NCBI GenBank assembly: GCA_012270595.1
Contig: JAAXIA010000106.1
Span: 1 to 6,036, forward strand
Direction: 5' to 3'
DNA length: 6,036 nt
Origin: Rhodanobacteraceae bacterium
Lineage (GTDB): Bacteria; Pseudomonadota; Gammaproteobacteria; Xanthomonadales; Rhodanobacteraceae
Shown here: piece by piece, positions 1 to 5,960 of the stretch
How the letters are laid out: every line of letters begins with the position of its first letter
Position numbering within the stretch: the stretch's first letter is position 1
Program-made: the position numbers and the translations under genes
The notes under the pieces: generated by a model
Told to the model about the DNA's origin: nothing
The model's database searches: none
The model's input: the letters and a program-made list of their open reading frames with translations, nothing else

Positions 1-288
1 GCCCGCTCAATAGCTGGCTAGCATACGTTTTATGGTGATACAGGTCAACAGGTTAACGCGCACATTTGGTTGATTCGGCATGATTGCGTGGACCCCAGTG
101 CGCGCATGCTTTCAACAGAGCCCCATACCTGCCTGACGGTTAGCCCCTTACAGGGACTCGTCCCATCGTATGGCGCTGGAAGATCCTGCAAGGACGGATT
201 TGGGCAATAACACGCGACGATAAGAAAATTCAATAAAAATATGCAATGCCCTTGCTAATCTATATCCAAGGTCAGGATCAAACGGCTA

Positions 289-336
289 GCCGGAGTTATC
301 CCGTTAATGGCCTGCCCTAAAAAAAATCACTCCGGC
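289..336. repeat. 8-bp inverted repeat with A-rich loop
   Basis: GCCGGAGT (289-296) and ACTCCGGC (329-336) are perfect reverse complements separated by 32 bases that include an 8-A run (319-326). A transcript could form a stem here, or the arms could be an operator-like pair. There is no T run after the right arm on the plus strand and no A run just before the left arm, so it does not look like an intrinsic terminator in either direction. One such match in a region of this size is not far from chance. Confidence 0.4.
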
Positions 337-381
337 GTGACCTGCAAGAAACGGGGACGGTATGCCTTACAGGCAGGTTCC

Positions 382-397
382 AGGAGAGCTAAAGATG
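382..397 (+). promoter_or_regulatory. Shine-Dalgarno plus ATG out of frame with alkB
   Basis: AGGAGAG (382-388) followed after six bases by ATG (395-397) is the best-looking ribosome binding site in the first 500 bases. The frame it opens runs 395-559 (54 residues), has no recognisable family and ends inside alkB in another frame. The alkB frame itself is closed by TAG at 421-423. The site may serve a short upstream ORF, may reflect an indel between 397 and 445, or may be fortuitous. Confidence 0.3.
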
Positions 398-444
398 CGA
401 CCACAGTGCATGATGGTTTCTAGCCATAGATATTGTTCGCCGCT

Positions 445-1077
445 ATGCTTGGCACCGTTATGGATAAGGCTGTTATCCACTGGCAGCAGCTGGTATTACC
501 TGGTGCTGACGTTGCACTGCTACCGCATTGGTTGCCTGAGGTCGAGGCTGATGCGCTGATGAGGCATTTGCTGGCCGATATTCCGTGGGAAAGGCACCGG
601 CTGCGGCTGTTTGGGCGCGAACTGGATGCGCCACGCTTAAGCTGCTGGATGGGTGATACTGGCACGACTTACCGTTATTCGGGACAGCGCTTCGAACCGC
701 GGTCATGGTCGCCATTGATGGCCAACTTGCGTCGGCGCGTGGAGCAGGTTTGCGCGGTGCGTTTTAACAGTGTCCTAGCTAACTTATATCGTAACGGCTA
801 TGACGCGATGGGTTGGCACAGCGATAATGAGCCGGAACTCGGTACGCGGCCTTTGATTGCTTCATTGAGTCTGGGCGCTGAGCGCCGCTTTCGTTTTCGT
901 CGCCGCCCGGTATCTGGGCAGGCAGCAGGGGGTGGTGTCAAGTTAGATCTGCGTCTGCCCCACGGAAGTTTGCTGCGTATGGCCGGGCAGACCCAGTGTC
1001 TGTATCAGCATGATTTACCGAAGATGCGGGCGGTAACGGCGCTACGGTTAAACCTCACCTTTCGCCATATTGTGTGA
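445..1077 (+). CDS. alkB: AlkB-family DNA oxidative demethylase (ALKBH2-like)
   Basis: This is an Fe(II)/2-oxoglutarate dioxygenase that by family knowledge removes methyl adducts such as 1-methyladenine and 3-methylcytosine from DNA as formaldehyde. The 210-residue product carries the ALKBH2-type segment RLFGRE...PR...GD...YRYSG in its first half. The metal-binding facial triad is visible as H125 and D127 (GWHSDNE) and H189 (QHDLP). The 2-oxoglutarate arginine motif is R201-x-N-x3-R207 in RLNLTFR at the C-terminus, and YRNGYDAMGWHSD matches the family core, so the enzyme looks complete and active. The start is uncertain. ATG at 445 and ATG at 460 (which starts nearer to where I recall homologues starting) both lack a Shine-Dalgarno, and TTG at 433 is possible because the frame is closed at 421. 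No adaptation-response partner (ada, alkA) is in the window. No terminator follows the stop. Confidence 0.93.
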   Translation: MLGTVMDKAVIHWQQLVLPGADVALLPHWLPEVEADALMRHLLADIPWERHRLRLFGRELDAPRLSCWMGDTGTTYRYSGQRFEPRSWSPLMANLRRRVEQVCAVRFNSVLANLYRNGYDAMGWHSDNEPELGTRPLIASLSLGAERRFRFRRRPVSGQAAGGGVKLDLRLPHGSLLRMAGQTQCLYQHDLPKMRAVTALRLNLTFRHIV

Positions 1078-1218
1078 ACCACGCATAGGTGGAGACGTAA
1101 GCGGTTAAGTGTACTTCCATTCCTAACGTTGTCCCTGAGGCTTGGATGGGTGACCTTTGAGACCAGAGGCTGGTGCCATGAAGTAACCTGAAAGACCCTT
1201 GATTTCAGACGCGTGGAG

Positions 1219-1247
1219 CGCACATAGACCCGCAAGGATAGCATAAT
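1219..1247 (+). promoter_or_regulatory. Weak sigma70 promoter candidate for yfgM-bamB-der
   Basis: CATAAT at 1242-1247 matches five of six bases of the -10 consensus. A poor -35 (CGCACA, 1219-1224, three of six) lies 17 bases upstream. The -10 is embedded in the palindrome GCATAA-tcgg-TTATGC (1241-1256), so a regulator could bind over it. Transcription would begin around 1254, giving a leader of about 130 bases that contains the alternative pairing described under findings. The -35 match is weak, so this is tentative. Confidence 0.25.
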
Positions 1248-1306
1248 CGGTTATGCTTGCCGTTTGTACGCAGGGAATCGGGTGAATGGTTTCGCTGTTT
1301 TTTTCT

Positions 1307-1328
1307 CGCTCGCCTGCGTAGGCGAGCG
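1307..1328 (+). other. GC-rich 8-bp hairpin in yfgM leader
   Basis: CGCTCGCC (1307-1314) pairs perfectly with GGCGAGCG (1321-1328) around the loop TGCGTA. A 7-T run precedes it (1298-1304), and a poor U stretch (GAGGCTTTTG) follows after five bases, so it could be at most a weak terminator or attenuator on the plus strand. On the minus strand it would be followed by A residues and would not terminate. The loop plus two stem bases (CCTGCGTA, 1313-1320) are complementary to TACGCAGG at 1267-1274. Confidence 0.45.
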
Positions 1329-1357
1329 GAGGCTTTTGTTGTATCGCGGTGAGCGTG

Positions 1358-1368
1358 TTTTTTTTTTT
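1358..1368. repeat. 11-T homopolymer before yfgM start
   Basis: Eleven consecutive T residues end 13 bases before ATG 1382. Runs of this length are prone to slippage. A GTG codon at 1349 is in frame with yfgM only at the present run length and would add 11 residues (MSVFFFLHGDD). A U-rich leader can also assist ribosome binding through protein S1, which would suit a start that has only a weak Shine-Dalgarno. Confidence 0.9.
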
Positions 1369-1381
1369 GCATGGTGATGAC

Positions 1382-2029
1382 ATGGCATTGATGGCATACG
1401 ACGATTACGAACAAGGCGAGCGCGTACAACGGTGGTTGCGCCAGAATAGTTTATCCATTGTACTGGGCTTGGTGATTGGTCTGGCGTTGGTCTTTGGCTG
1501 GAGACAATGGCGGAAGCATGAGACCGGCGAGCAGGAGGTTGCGGCGCAGCTTTATCTGCATATGCAACAAGCGCAGCTAATGGGCCAGACAGGACGGGTT
1601 AATGCTTTGGTAACGCAGCTTATGAAAGATTATGCCGACAACCCTTATGCCCTGTTTGCAGTGTCTGATCGGGCGGTAAGCGATGTGCGTTCCCATCATC
1701 TGGATAAAGCCCTGGTCTCGCTGAAATGGGCGCAACAGCATGCTTCTTCACCTGCACTTAAGGTGTTGACCCAATTGCGTATAGCGCGGGTACAACTAGC
1801 CCAGGGGCATGCTAGTCAGGCCATGGTTACGTTGGGTGCGATCTCGACCGGAGATTATCCTGCGCTGGTTCAGGAATTGCGTGGCGATGCGCTGCTCAAA
1901 CTTCATCGTCCTGATGCGGCGCGTAAAGCCTATCAGGCAGCGCAGCGTGCTTTGCGCAAGGCTCATATGCAAAGCCTGTTGTTATCCATGAAAATTGACG
2001 ATCTGGCCGCCGGGAAGCAGGGCATATGA
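1382..2029 (+). CDS. yfgM: YfgM-family membrane-anchored TPR protein
   Basis: The 215-residue product (E. coli YfgM has about 206) has a short charged cytosolic tail (EQGERVQRWLRQ), one membrane helix at about residues 24-40 (hydrophobic, ending GWRQW), and an alanine- and glutamine-rich helical remainder typical of tetratricopeptide repeats facing the periplasm. E. coli YfgM is known to associate with the SecYEG translocon and PpiD, to take part in handling of newly exported proteins, and to affect RcsB stability; the same role is inferred here. ATG 1382 has a weak GGTGA four bases upstream. ATG 1391, which would leave a MAYDDYEQGERV start closer to homologues, and GTG 1349 are alternatives. 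The stop overlaps the bamB start by four bases (ATGA), which indicates translational coupling. Confidence 0.9.
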   Translation: MALMAYDDYEQGERVQRWLRQNSLSIVLGLVIGLALVFGWRQWRKHETGEQEVAAQLYLHMQQAQLMGQTGRVNALVTQLMKDYADNPYALFAVSDRAVSDVRSHHLDKALVSLKWAQQHASSPALKVLTQLRIARVQLAQGHASQAMVTLGAISTGDYPALVQELRGDALLKLHRPDAARKAYQAAQRALRKAHMQSLLLSMKIDDLAAGKQGI

Positions 2030-3231
2030 AAGCAGGGTTAATGAAATACATTTGTGCGCTTGCTGGACTGGCACTTGTTCTGACATTGACTGCCTGTCAT
2101 TCTTTCAAGAAAAGAAACATTCATCCCCCAACACCACTGGTCAAGGATTTTACTCCCACCGTGCAGGTGAAGCGCTTGTGGGAAGATCGGGTTGGCAAGG
2201 GGGCTGGTGCAAGCGGCGTGCGGATGCGACCAGTCGTCGCCAATGGCGTACTCTATGCAGCCAGTACAGACGGAGTTTTGTGTGCCATTGACGTCACTCA
2301 TGGCAATGTGCTTTGGAAAAAGCGCGCACGCCAGCTTGTGGCAGGCGGCAACCACGGGGATACGCATTATGCTGGTGGTCCGGGAGTGCTTGGCGATACG
2401 CTTGTGATTGGTACCTTGAGCGGTCACGTGTACGCCATGAACGCAGAGAATGGCACACTGCTGTGGATGGCCAGCCTGTCAGCAGAAGTGATTGATGCGC
2501 CAGCTATTGCCGGCAATCTGGTGATGGTGCGCACCCAGGATGGAAGAGTCTATGGTTTGGACCGCCGCAGTGGAAAACGCCATTGGCTTTACGATCAGGG
2601 CCGTGTTCCTGCGCTTAGTCTGCGTGGTAACGGTCCACTGCTGGCACTCGGTGGCGCAGTGTTTTTTGGCAGTGATGACGGCAAACTGGTGGCACTACGC
2701 CAGGATAGTGGTGAAAAGTTGTGGGAGCAGTCTCTGGCTAGTGGTGAAGGCCGCAGCGCTATGGAGCGGCTTGATGATGCCGATGGACGTATTCTTGCAG
2801 ATAGCACCACACTCTATGGTGCCGCCTATCATGGCAAGCTGATTGCTGTGGCCGGAGCTAGCGGGCAAGTGCAGTGGTCGCGCCCCTTTTCCACCTACAC
2901 TTCGCTGGAGCTTGATGGCAACACGCTCTATGGCGTGGATGATTCATCGCAAGTCTGGGCGTTTGACAAGAGTACCGGTGCCGATCGCTGGAAGAACGAC
3001 AAGCTTCGTTATCGCTGGCTTAGTGCGCCGGCAGTACAGGGAAACTACGTTGTAGTTGGCGATCGCTACGGGTATGTACACTGGCTGCAAACGGGTGACG
3101 GTACGCTGGCTGCACGTATGCGCTTGGCGCGTAATGTGCCTATCCGTGCCCAGCCGGTGGTTGTCGACGGTGTGGTGTATGTGGAGGATGTTAAAGGCCA
3201 TATCGCTGCTTATCGTCTTGTCGCGCATTGA
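2026..3231 (+). CDS. bamB: Outer-membrane assembly lipoprotein BamB
   Basis: BamB is a lipoprotein subunit of the BAM complex that helps BamA insert beta-barrel proteins into the outer membrane. The 401-residue product begins with a lipoprotein signal peptide ending in the lipobox LTAC, with C24 as the lipidated residue. His follows at +2 rather than Asp, consistent with outer-membrane sorting. The rest is a string of PQQ-like beta-propeller repeats of the pattern G-x-(V/L)-x-A-(I/L/M)-(D/N)-x-x-(S/T/N)-G-x-x-x-W, for example around GVLYAAS, DTLVIGT, NLVMVRT, AVFFGSD, NTLYGVD, NYVVVGD and GVVYVED, which suits an eight-bladed propeller. The usual family length is about 380-410. ATG 2041 is an equally plausible start and gives a shorter signal peptide with the lipidated Cys at residue 19. 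The gene lies between yfgM and der as in many proteobacteria. Confidence 0.95.
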   Translation: MKAGLMKYICALAGLALVLTLTACHSFKKRNIHPPTPLVKDFTPTVQVKRLWEDRVGKGAGASGVRMRPVVANGVLYAASTDGVLCAIDVTHGNVLWKKRARQLVAGGNHGDTHYAGGPGVLGDTLVIGTLSGHVYAMNAENGTLLWMASLSAEVIDAPAIAGNLVMVRTQDGRVYGLDRRSGKRHWLYDQGRVPALSLRGNGPLLALGGAVFFGSDDGKLVALRQDSGEKLWEQSLASGEGRSAMERLDDADGRILADSTTLYGAAYHGKLIAVAGASGQVQWSRPFSTYTSLELDGNTLYGVDDSSQVWAFDKSTGADRWKNDKLRYRWLSAPAVQGNYVVVGDRYGYVHWLQTGDGTLAARMRLARNVPIRAQPVVVDGVVYVEDVKGHIAAYRLVAH

Positions 3232-3248
3232 TGGTCGGCTGCTAACAC

Positions 3249-3255
3249 AAGGAGG
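3249..3255 (+). promoter_or_regulatory. Strong Shine-Dalgarno of der
   Basis: AAGGAGG is a near-perfect anti-16S match, 11 bases before the der ATG at 3267. An ATG at 3257 lies only one base after the motif and is out of frame. It is too close for efficient initiation and would give only a 22-codon peptide ending at 3325. The 3267 start is further supported by the conserved N-terminus PVVALVGRPNVGKS. Confidence 0.8.
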
Positions 3256-3266
3256 CATGTTTTTCC

Positions 3267-4652
3267 ATGTTGCCTGTCGTCGCCCTGGTCGGTCGCCCCA
3301 ATGTTGGCAAGTCCACACTTTTTAATGTACTCACGCGCAGTCGAGACGCTTTGGTCGCTGACATGCCGGGCGTCACTCGTGATCGTCATTATGGTATATG
3401 CCGCATGGATGAAGCGCCTTCATTTGTGGTGGTGGATACTGGCGGTTTATCCGCTGCGGATGGAGGTTCTGGCAAGGAACTGGATGCACTGACAGCCAGC
3501 CAGGCGCGCTTGGCTATGGATGAAGCCCAGCTCGTGGTGTTCGTTCTCGATGCACGGGATGGTTTGTTGCCCCAGGATATGTTTATCCTCGACGAACTGC
3601 GTCGCCGCAGTCAGATCATGATCGCGGTAGTCAACAAGACCGATGGTATGGATGAACAGATCGCCTTGGCCGAATTTGCCCCCTTGGGTATTGCTACCAT
3701 GCTGCCTCTATCAGCGGCGCATGCCCGTGGCATCCACGATCTTCTTGCTGCGATCATGACGCTGCTGCCTGATGTCGGGGATGAAGCCGAAGAAGCCGAA
3801 CCGGACGGATCTATTTGCGTTGCCATTGTGGGTCGCCCGAACGCGGGTAAATCGACCTTGATCAATCGCTTGCTGGGTGAAGAACGACTGATTGTCTCAG
3901 GGCAGGCCGGCACCACCCGCGACCCGGTCAGGGTTGGTCTGGAGCGCGATGGTCAACGTTATACCCTGGTTGATACAGCGGGTGTGCGACGCAAGGCGCG
4001 GGTCCAGGAGGCCTTAGAGAAATTCAGTGTCATCAAAACCATGCAGTCCATGGCTGCGGCACAAGTGGTGGTAATGATGATTGACGCACGAGAGAATGTG
4101 TCTGATCAGGATCTCACCTTGATTGGGCACGCGCTGGAGGAGGGGCGGGCGCTAGTCATTGCCATCAACAAGTGGGATGATCTTAGCAGTTACCAGCGCG
4201 AACAGTGTCAATCTGCGCTGGAACGACGCCTAGGTTTCGTGAACTGGGCCAGACGGGTGTTTATTTCTGCACTGCACGGCTCGGGTTTGCGTGAGCTGAT
4301 GCGTGCTGTGGTGCGTGCGTATGCAGCGAGCCGCCAAACATTGAGTTCATCCAGCTTGACCCGCACGCTGGAAATAGCCTATGAAAACTACCAGCCGCCG
4401 TTGGTACACGGACACGCCCCGAAGTTGCGTTTTGCCCACCCTGGCGGTCACCATCCGCCGACTGTTGTCATTTACGGTAGCCGTACTCGACATATTGCGC
4501 CGGCTTATCGGCGTTATCTGGAGCACTTTTTTCGCGAACGCTATCAATTGGAAGGCACTCCCATACGTATTGATTTTCGTGAAAGTGAAAACCCTTATGC
4601 CGACCGGAAAAAGCTGCCTGACCGGAGCAGGCGGCGCCGTCGTATCCCTTGA
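3267..4652 (+). CDS. der: Ribosome biogenesis GTPase Der (EngA)
   Basis: Der is an essential tandem GTPase needed for 50S subunit maturation. The 461-residue product shows both G domains complete. In domain 1 the P-loop GRPNVGKS is at 9-16, PGVTRD at 34-39, DTGG at 57-60 and NKTD at 123-126. In domain 2 the P-loop GRPNAGKS is at 189-196, GTTRD follows, DTAG is at 236-239 and NKWD at 301-304, with a SALHGSG G5-like motif after it. An acidic linker (DEAEEAEPD, around residues 176-185) joins the two. The KH-like RNA-binding domain (about 350-440) contains the typical LEIAYE, PGGHHPPT and RYLEHFFRE segments, and the protein ends in an arginine-rich tail. The length is normal; E. coli Der has 490 residues. 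Domain 2 has Ala rather than Val in the P-loop and Ala before GTTRD, both mild changes. It lies 35 bases after bamB, so cotranscription is likely. Confidence 0.97.
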   Translation: MLPVVALVGRPNVGKSTLFNVLTRSRDALVADMPGVTRDRHYGICRMDEAPSFVVVDTGGLSAADGGSGKELDALTASQARLAMDEAQLVVFVLDARDGLLPQDMFILDELRRRSQIMIAVVNKTDGMDEQIALAEFAPLGIATMLPLSAAHARGIHDLLAAIMTLLPDVGDEAEEAEPDGSICVAIVGRPNAGKSTLINRLLGEERLIVSGQAGTTRDPVRVGLERDGQRYTLVDTAGVRRKARVQEALEKFSVIKTMQSMAAAQVVVMMIDARENVSDQDLTLIGHALEEGRALVIAINKWDDLSSYQREQCQSALERRLGFVNWARRVFISALHGSGLRELMRAVVRAYAASRQTLSSSSLTRTLEIAYENYQPPLVHGHAPKLRFAHPGGHHPPTVVIYGSRTRHIAPAYRRYLEHFFRERYQLEGTPIRIDFRESENPYADRKKLPDRSRRRRRIP

Positions 4653-4717
4653 ACGGCACCCGGTGCGTTACACTGCGGAGCATGCTTATACCCTCTCTTT
4701 CGGGCTAGGATCTGGCC

Positions 4718-5854
4718 ATGCAGGCTTCATGTGAACGGGTAGATGAAGTCAGTCCTGCCGACGCGTTGGCTCAACACAAACAAGGTGCCTTGCTGCTCGA
4801 TGTACGCGAGGAGTGTGAACGCGCAACAGGTATGCCAGCAGGGGCAATAGGGTTGGCCGCTGGCTGCCTTGGGGCGCGTATGGAACAGATTGAACCTGAT
4901 CGCCTGCGTCCCATTCTGACCTTGTGCGGTAGCGGCAAGCGTTCACGCCTGGCCGTTGAAACCCTCCGGCTGTGTGGTTATCGCTATGTGCGGTCGGTCG
5001 CCGGGGGAATTCGGCGTTGGAAGGCTGAAGGATTGCCATTGAGTTATGGTGCACTCGATGTTGACGCCGCCGAGCGTTATGCGCGCCAGTTGTGTCTGCC
5101 GCAGGTGGGTGAAGCTGGGCAGCTTGCATTGGCCGCCGCACGTGTTGCCTTGATCGGCGCGGGTGGCCTTGGCGCGCCTGCTGCCCTGTATCTGGCAGCG
5201 GCTGGCGTGGGACAGATAAGCGTGATTGACGATGATCGCGTCGAACGCTCCAATTTACAGCGCCAGGTGATCCATACCGAGGCGCGAGTGGGTATGGCCA
5301 AAACCGCATCAGCATGCCTGACGCTTGGCGCGCTCAACCCACGGGTGCGGGTGTATGATTGTCATGAGCGCTTGCAAGCGAATAATGTGGACCGTCTGCT
5401 GGCCAATCACGATCTGGTGATTGATGGCAGTGACAATTTTTCCACGCGCTACCTGCTTGTCGCCGCTTCTTTGCGGCTCAGGTTACCTTGGGTATACGGT
5501 GCCGTCGAGCGTTTTGGCGGACAAGTAAGTGTGTTCGACCCACGCTGCGAGGACTCGCCATGTTACCGCTGCCTGTTTGCCGAGCCGCCGCCCGCTGCTG
5601 AGGCACCCAATTGCACTCAGGCCGGAGTACTCGGCGTGGTGCCCGGTATCGTCGGTTTGCTCCAGGCCACGGAGGCCATCAAGTTGCTGCTTGGACTGGG
5701 CGATTGTCTGGTGGGTCGCCTGCTTTCTTTCGATGCACTTTCTATGCATTTTCGTCAAACACGCCTGCTGCGCGATGATGCCTGTCCGGGCTGTGGTTCC
5801 GGAGCACCGTCGCGTGATGTTATAGAGGTGGCCCACAATAAAATTGCTTTTTGA
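4718..5854 (+). CDS. moeB: Rhodanese-MoeB/ThiF fusion, sulfur-carrier adenylyltransferase
   Basis: This is an E1-like enzyme that by family adenylates the C-terminal Gly-Gly of a small sulfur carrier (MoaD for molybdopterin, possibly ThiS-like). Residues about 8-108 form a rhodanese domain with DVREECER and the active-site loop C70-G-S-G-K-R75, which fits the C-x4-R sulfurtransferase loop, so persulfide chemistry is plausible. Residues about 118-378 are the E1 domain. It has the nucleotide loop GAGGLG (147-152), the acidic IDDD, SNLQRQ with R182, GMAK with K195, DGSDN with D239 (equivalent to the essential Asp of E. coli MoeB), the zinc pairs C282-x2-C285 and C356-x2-C359, and C299 in NCTQAG. 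All key residues are present. ATG 4718 has AGGA seven bases upstream. The gene follows der after 65 bases with no terminator between them. No moaD or thiS is visible here, so the partner is not known. Confidence 0.93.
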   Translation: MQASCERVDEVSPADALAQHKQGALLLDVREECERATGMPAGAIGLAAGCLGARMEQIEPDRLRPILTLCGSGKRSRLAVETLRLCGYRYVRSVAGGIRRWKAEGLPLSYGALDVDAAERYARQLCLPQVGEAGQLALAAARVALIGAGGLGAPAALYLAAAGVGQISVIDDDRVERSNLQRQVIHTEARVGMAKTASACLTLGALNPRVRVYDCHERLQANNVDRLLANHDLVIDGSDNFSTRYLLVAASLRLRLPWVYGAVERFGGQVSVFDPRCEDSPCYRCLFAEPPPAAEAPNCTQAGVLGVVPGIVGLLQATEAIKLLLGLGDCLVGRLLSFDALSMHFRQTRLLRDDACPGCGSGAPSRDVIEVAHNKIAF

Positions 5855-5874
5855 CCGGTATGCACGCGCACGGT
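5854..5874 (+). other. Imperfect hairpin at moeB stop
   Basis: ACCG (5854-5857) and TGC (5861-5863) can pair with GCA (5868-5870) and CGGT (5871-5874) around loop ACGC, with GTA bulged on the left arm. Only TTTA follows, so it is at best a weak terminator of the preceding transcript. Confidence 0.2.
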
Positions 5875-5902
5875 TTACCCAGTGTCCTGACCATAACACT
5901 AT

Positions 5903-5931
5903 TTGTTTACTTGGCCAGAGCACCCGATAAT
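5903..5931 (+). promoter_or_regulatory. Candidate sigma70 promoter of folD
   Basis: TTGTTT (5903-5908, three of six consensus bases including the important TTG) is separated by 17 bases from GATAAT (5926-5931, five of six). Transcription would start near 5938, inside or just after the T run at 5935-5941, leaving a leader of about 20-25 bases before the folD ATG. Position and spacing are good, so folD probably has its own promoter even if some readthrough from moeB occurs. Confidence 0.5.
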
Positions 5932-5960
5932 GCCTTTTTTTATTGAGGTGGGGCGATGGG

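Larger units (their letters stand above)
1..444. other. Noncoding or unassigned region upstream of alkB
   Basis: No recognisable protein or structural RNA was found on either strand. The only sizeable reading frame left of position 360 is a 62-codon minus-strand frame (45-233) with no family features. I looked for tRNA T-loop, SRP RNA, tmRNA and 6S hallmarks and found none. The stretch 221-270 is clearly more AT-rich than the genes, as promoter regions often are, but no hexamer pair with good spacing stands out. Visible elements are a tandem octamer CAGGTCAA/CAGGTTAA at 41-56, an 8-A run at 319-326 inside an inverted repeat (289-336), and a Shine-Dalgarno-like AGGAGAG at 382-388. A gene ending to the left of the window cannot be excluded. 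Confidence 0.6.
1078..1381. other. 304-base noncoding gap with hairpins, leader of yfgM
   Basis: No coding frame here has family features, and the gap is long for an operon junction, so it probably holds the promoter and 5' leader of the yfgM-bamB-der unit. Visible elements in order are ACCAG-agg-CTGGT (1162-1174), CTGAAA-n9-TTTCAG (1188-1208), GCATAA-tcgg-TTATGC (1241-1256), a 7-T run (1298-1304), an 8-bp GC-rich hairpin (1307-1328), and an 11-T run (1358-1368). I compared it with the riboswitch cores I know (TPP, FMN, cobalamin, glycine, SAM, GEMM) and with 6S RNA, and recognised none. An unannotated small RNA between 1100 and 1230 cannot be excluded. Confidence 0.6.

Noticed and set aside
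45..233. 62-codon minus-strand frame in the left flank
   Set aside because: I see no Shine-Dalgarno that convinces, no recognisable motif and no supporting neighbour, and its length is compatible with chance. GGGGCTCTGTTG on that strand recalls the start of SRP RNA, but the conserved SRP core (GGTCAGG...GGAAGCAGCC) is absent.
1307..1342. Intrinsic terminator between alkB and yfgM
   Set aside because: The stem is good, but the T stretch after it is interrupted and starts five bases late, while the solid T run lies before the stem. I list it as a hairpin, not a terminator.
2038..2427. 129-codon minus-strand frame inside bamB
   Set aside because: It lies wholly opposite a gene with a clear lipobox and propeller repeats and shows no domain features of its own.
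3257..3325. 22-codon frame starting right after the der Shine-Dalgarno
   Set aside because: The ATG is one base from the Shine-Dalgarno, too close for good initiation, and the Der N-terminus clearly begins at 3267.
4653..4717. Promoter for moeB in the der-moeB gap
   Set aside because: TATACC (4687-4692) is a four-of-six -10 candidate, but no acceptable -35 lies 16-18 bases upstream. The hyphenated GCAC-ccg-GTGC has no T run. Readthrough from der is as likely.
4749..5315. 188-codon minus-strand open frame inside moeB
   Set aside because: It is antisense to a gene with complete rhodanese and E1 motifs, and its translation (arginine-, proline- and histidine-rich, low complexity) has no family character. 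It is a shadow of codon bias in the real gene.
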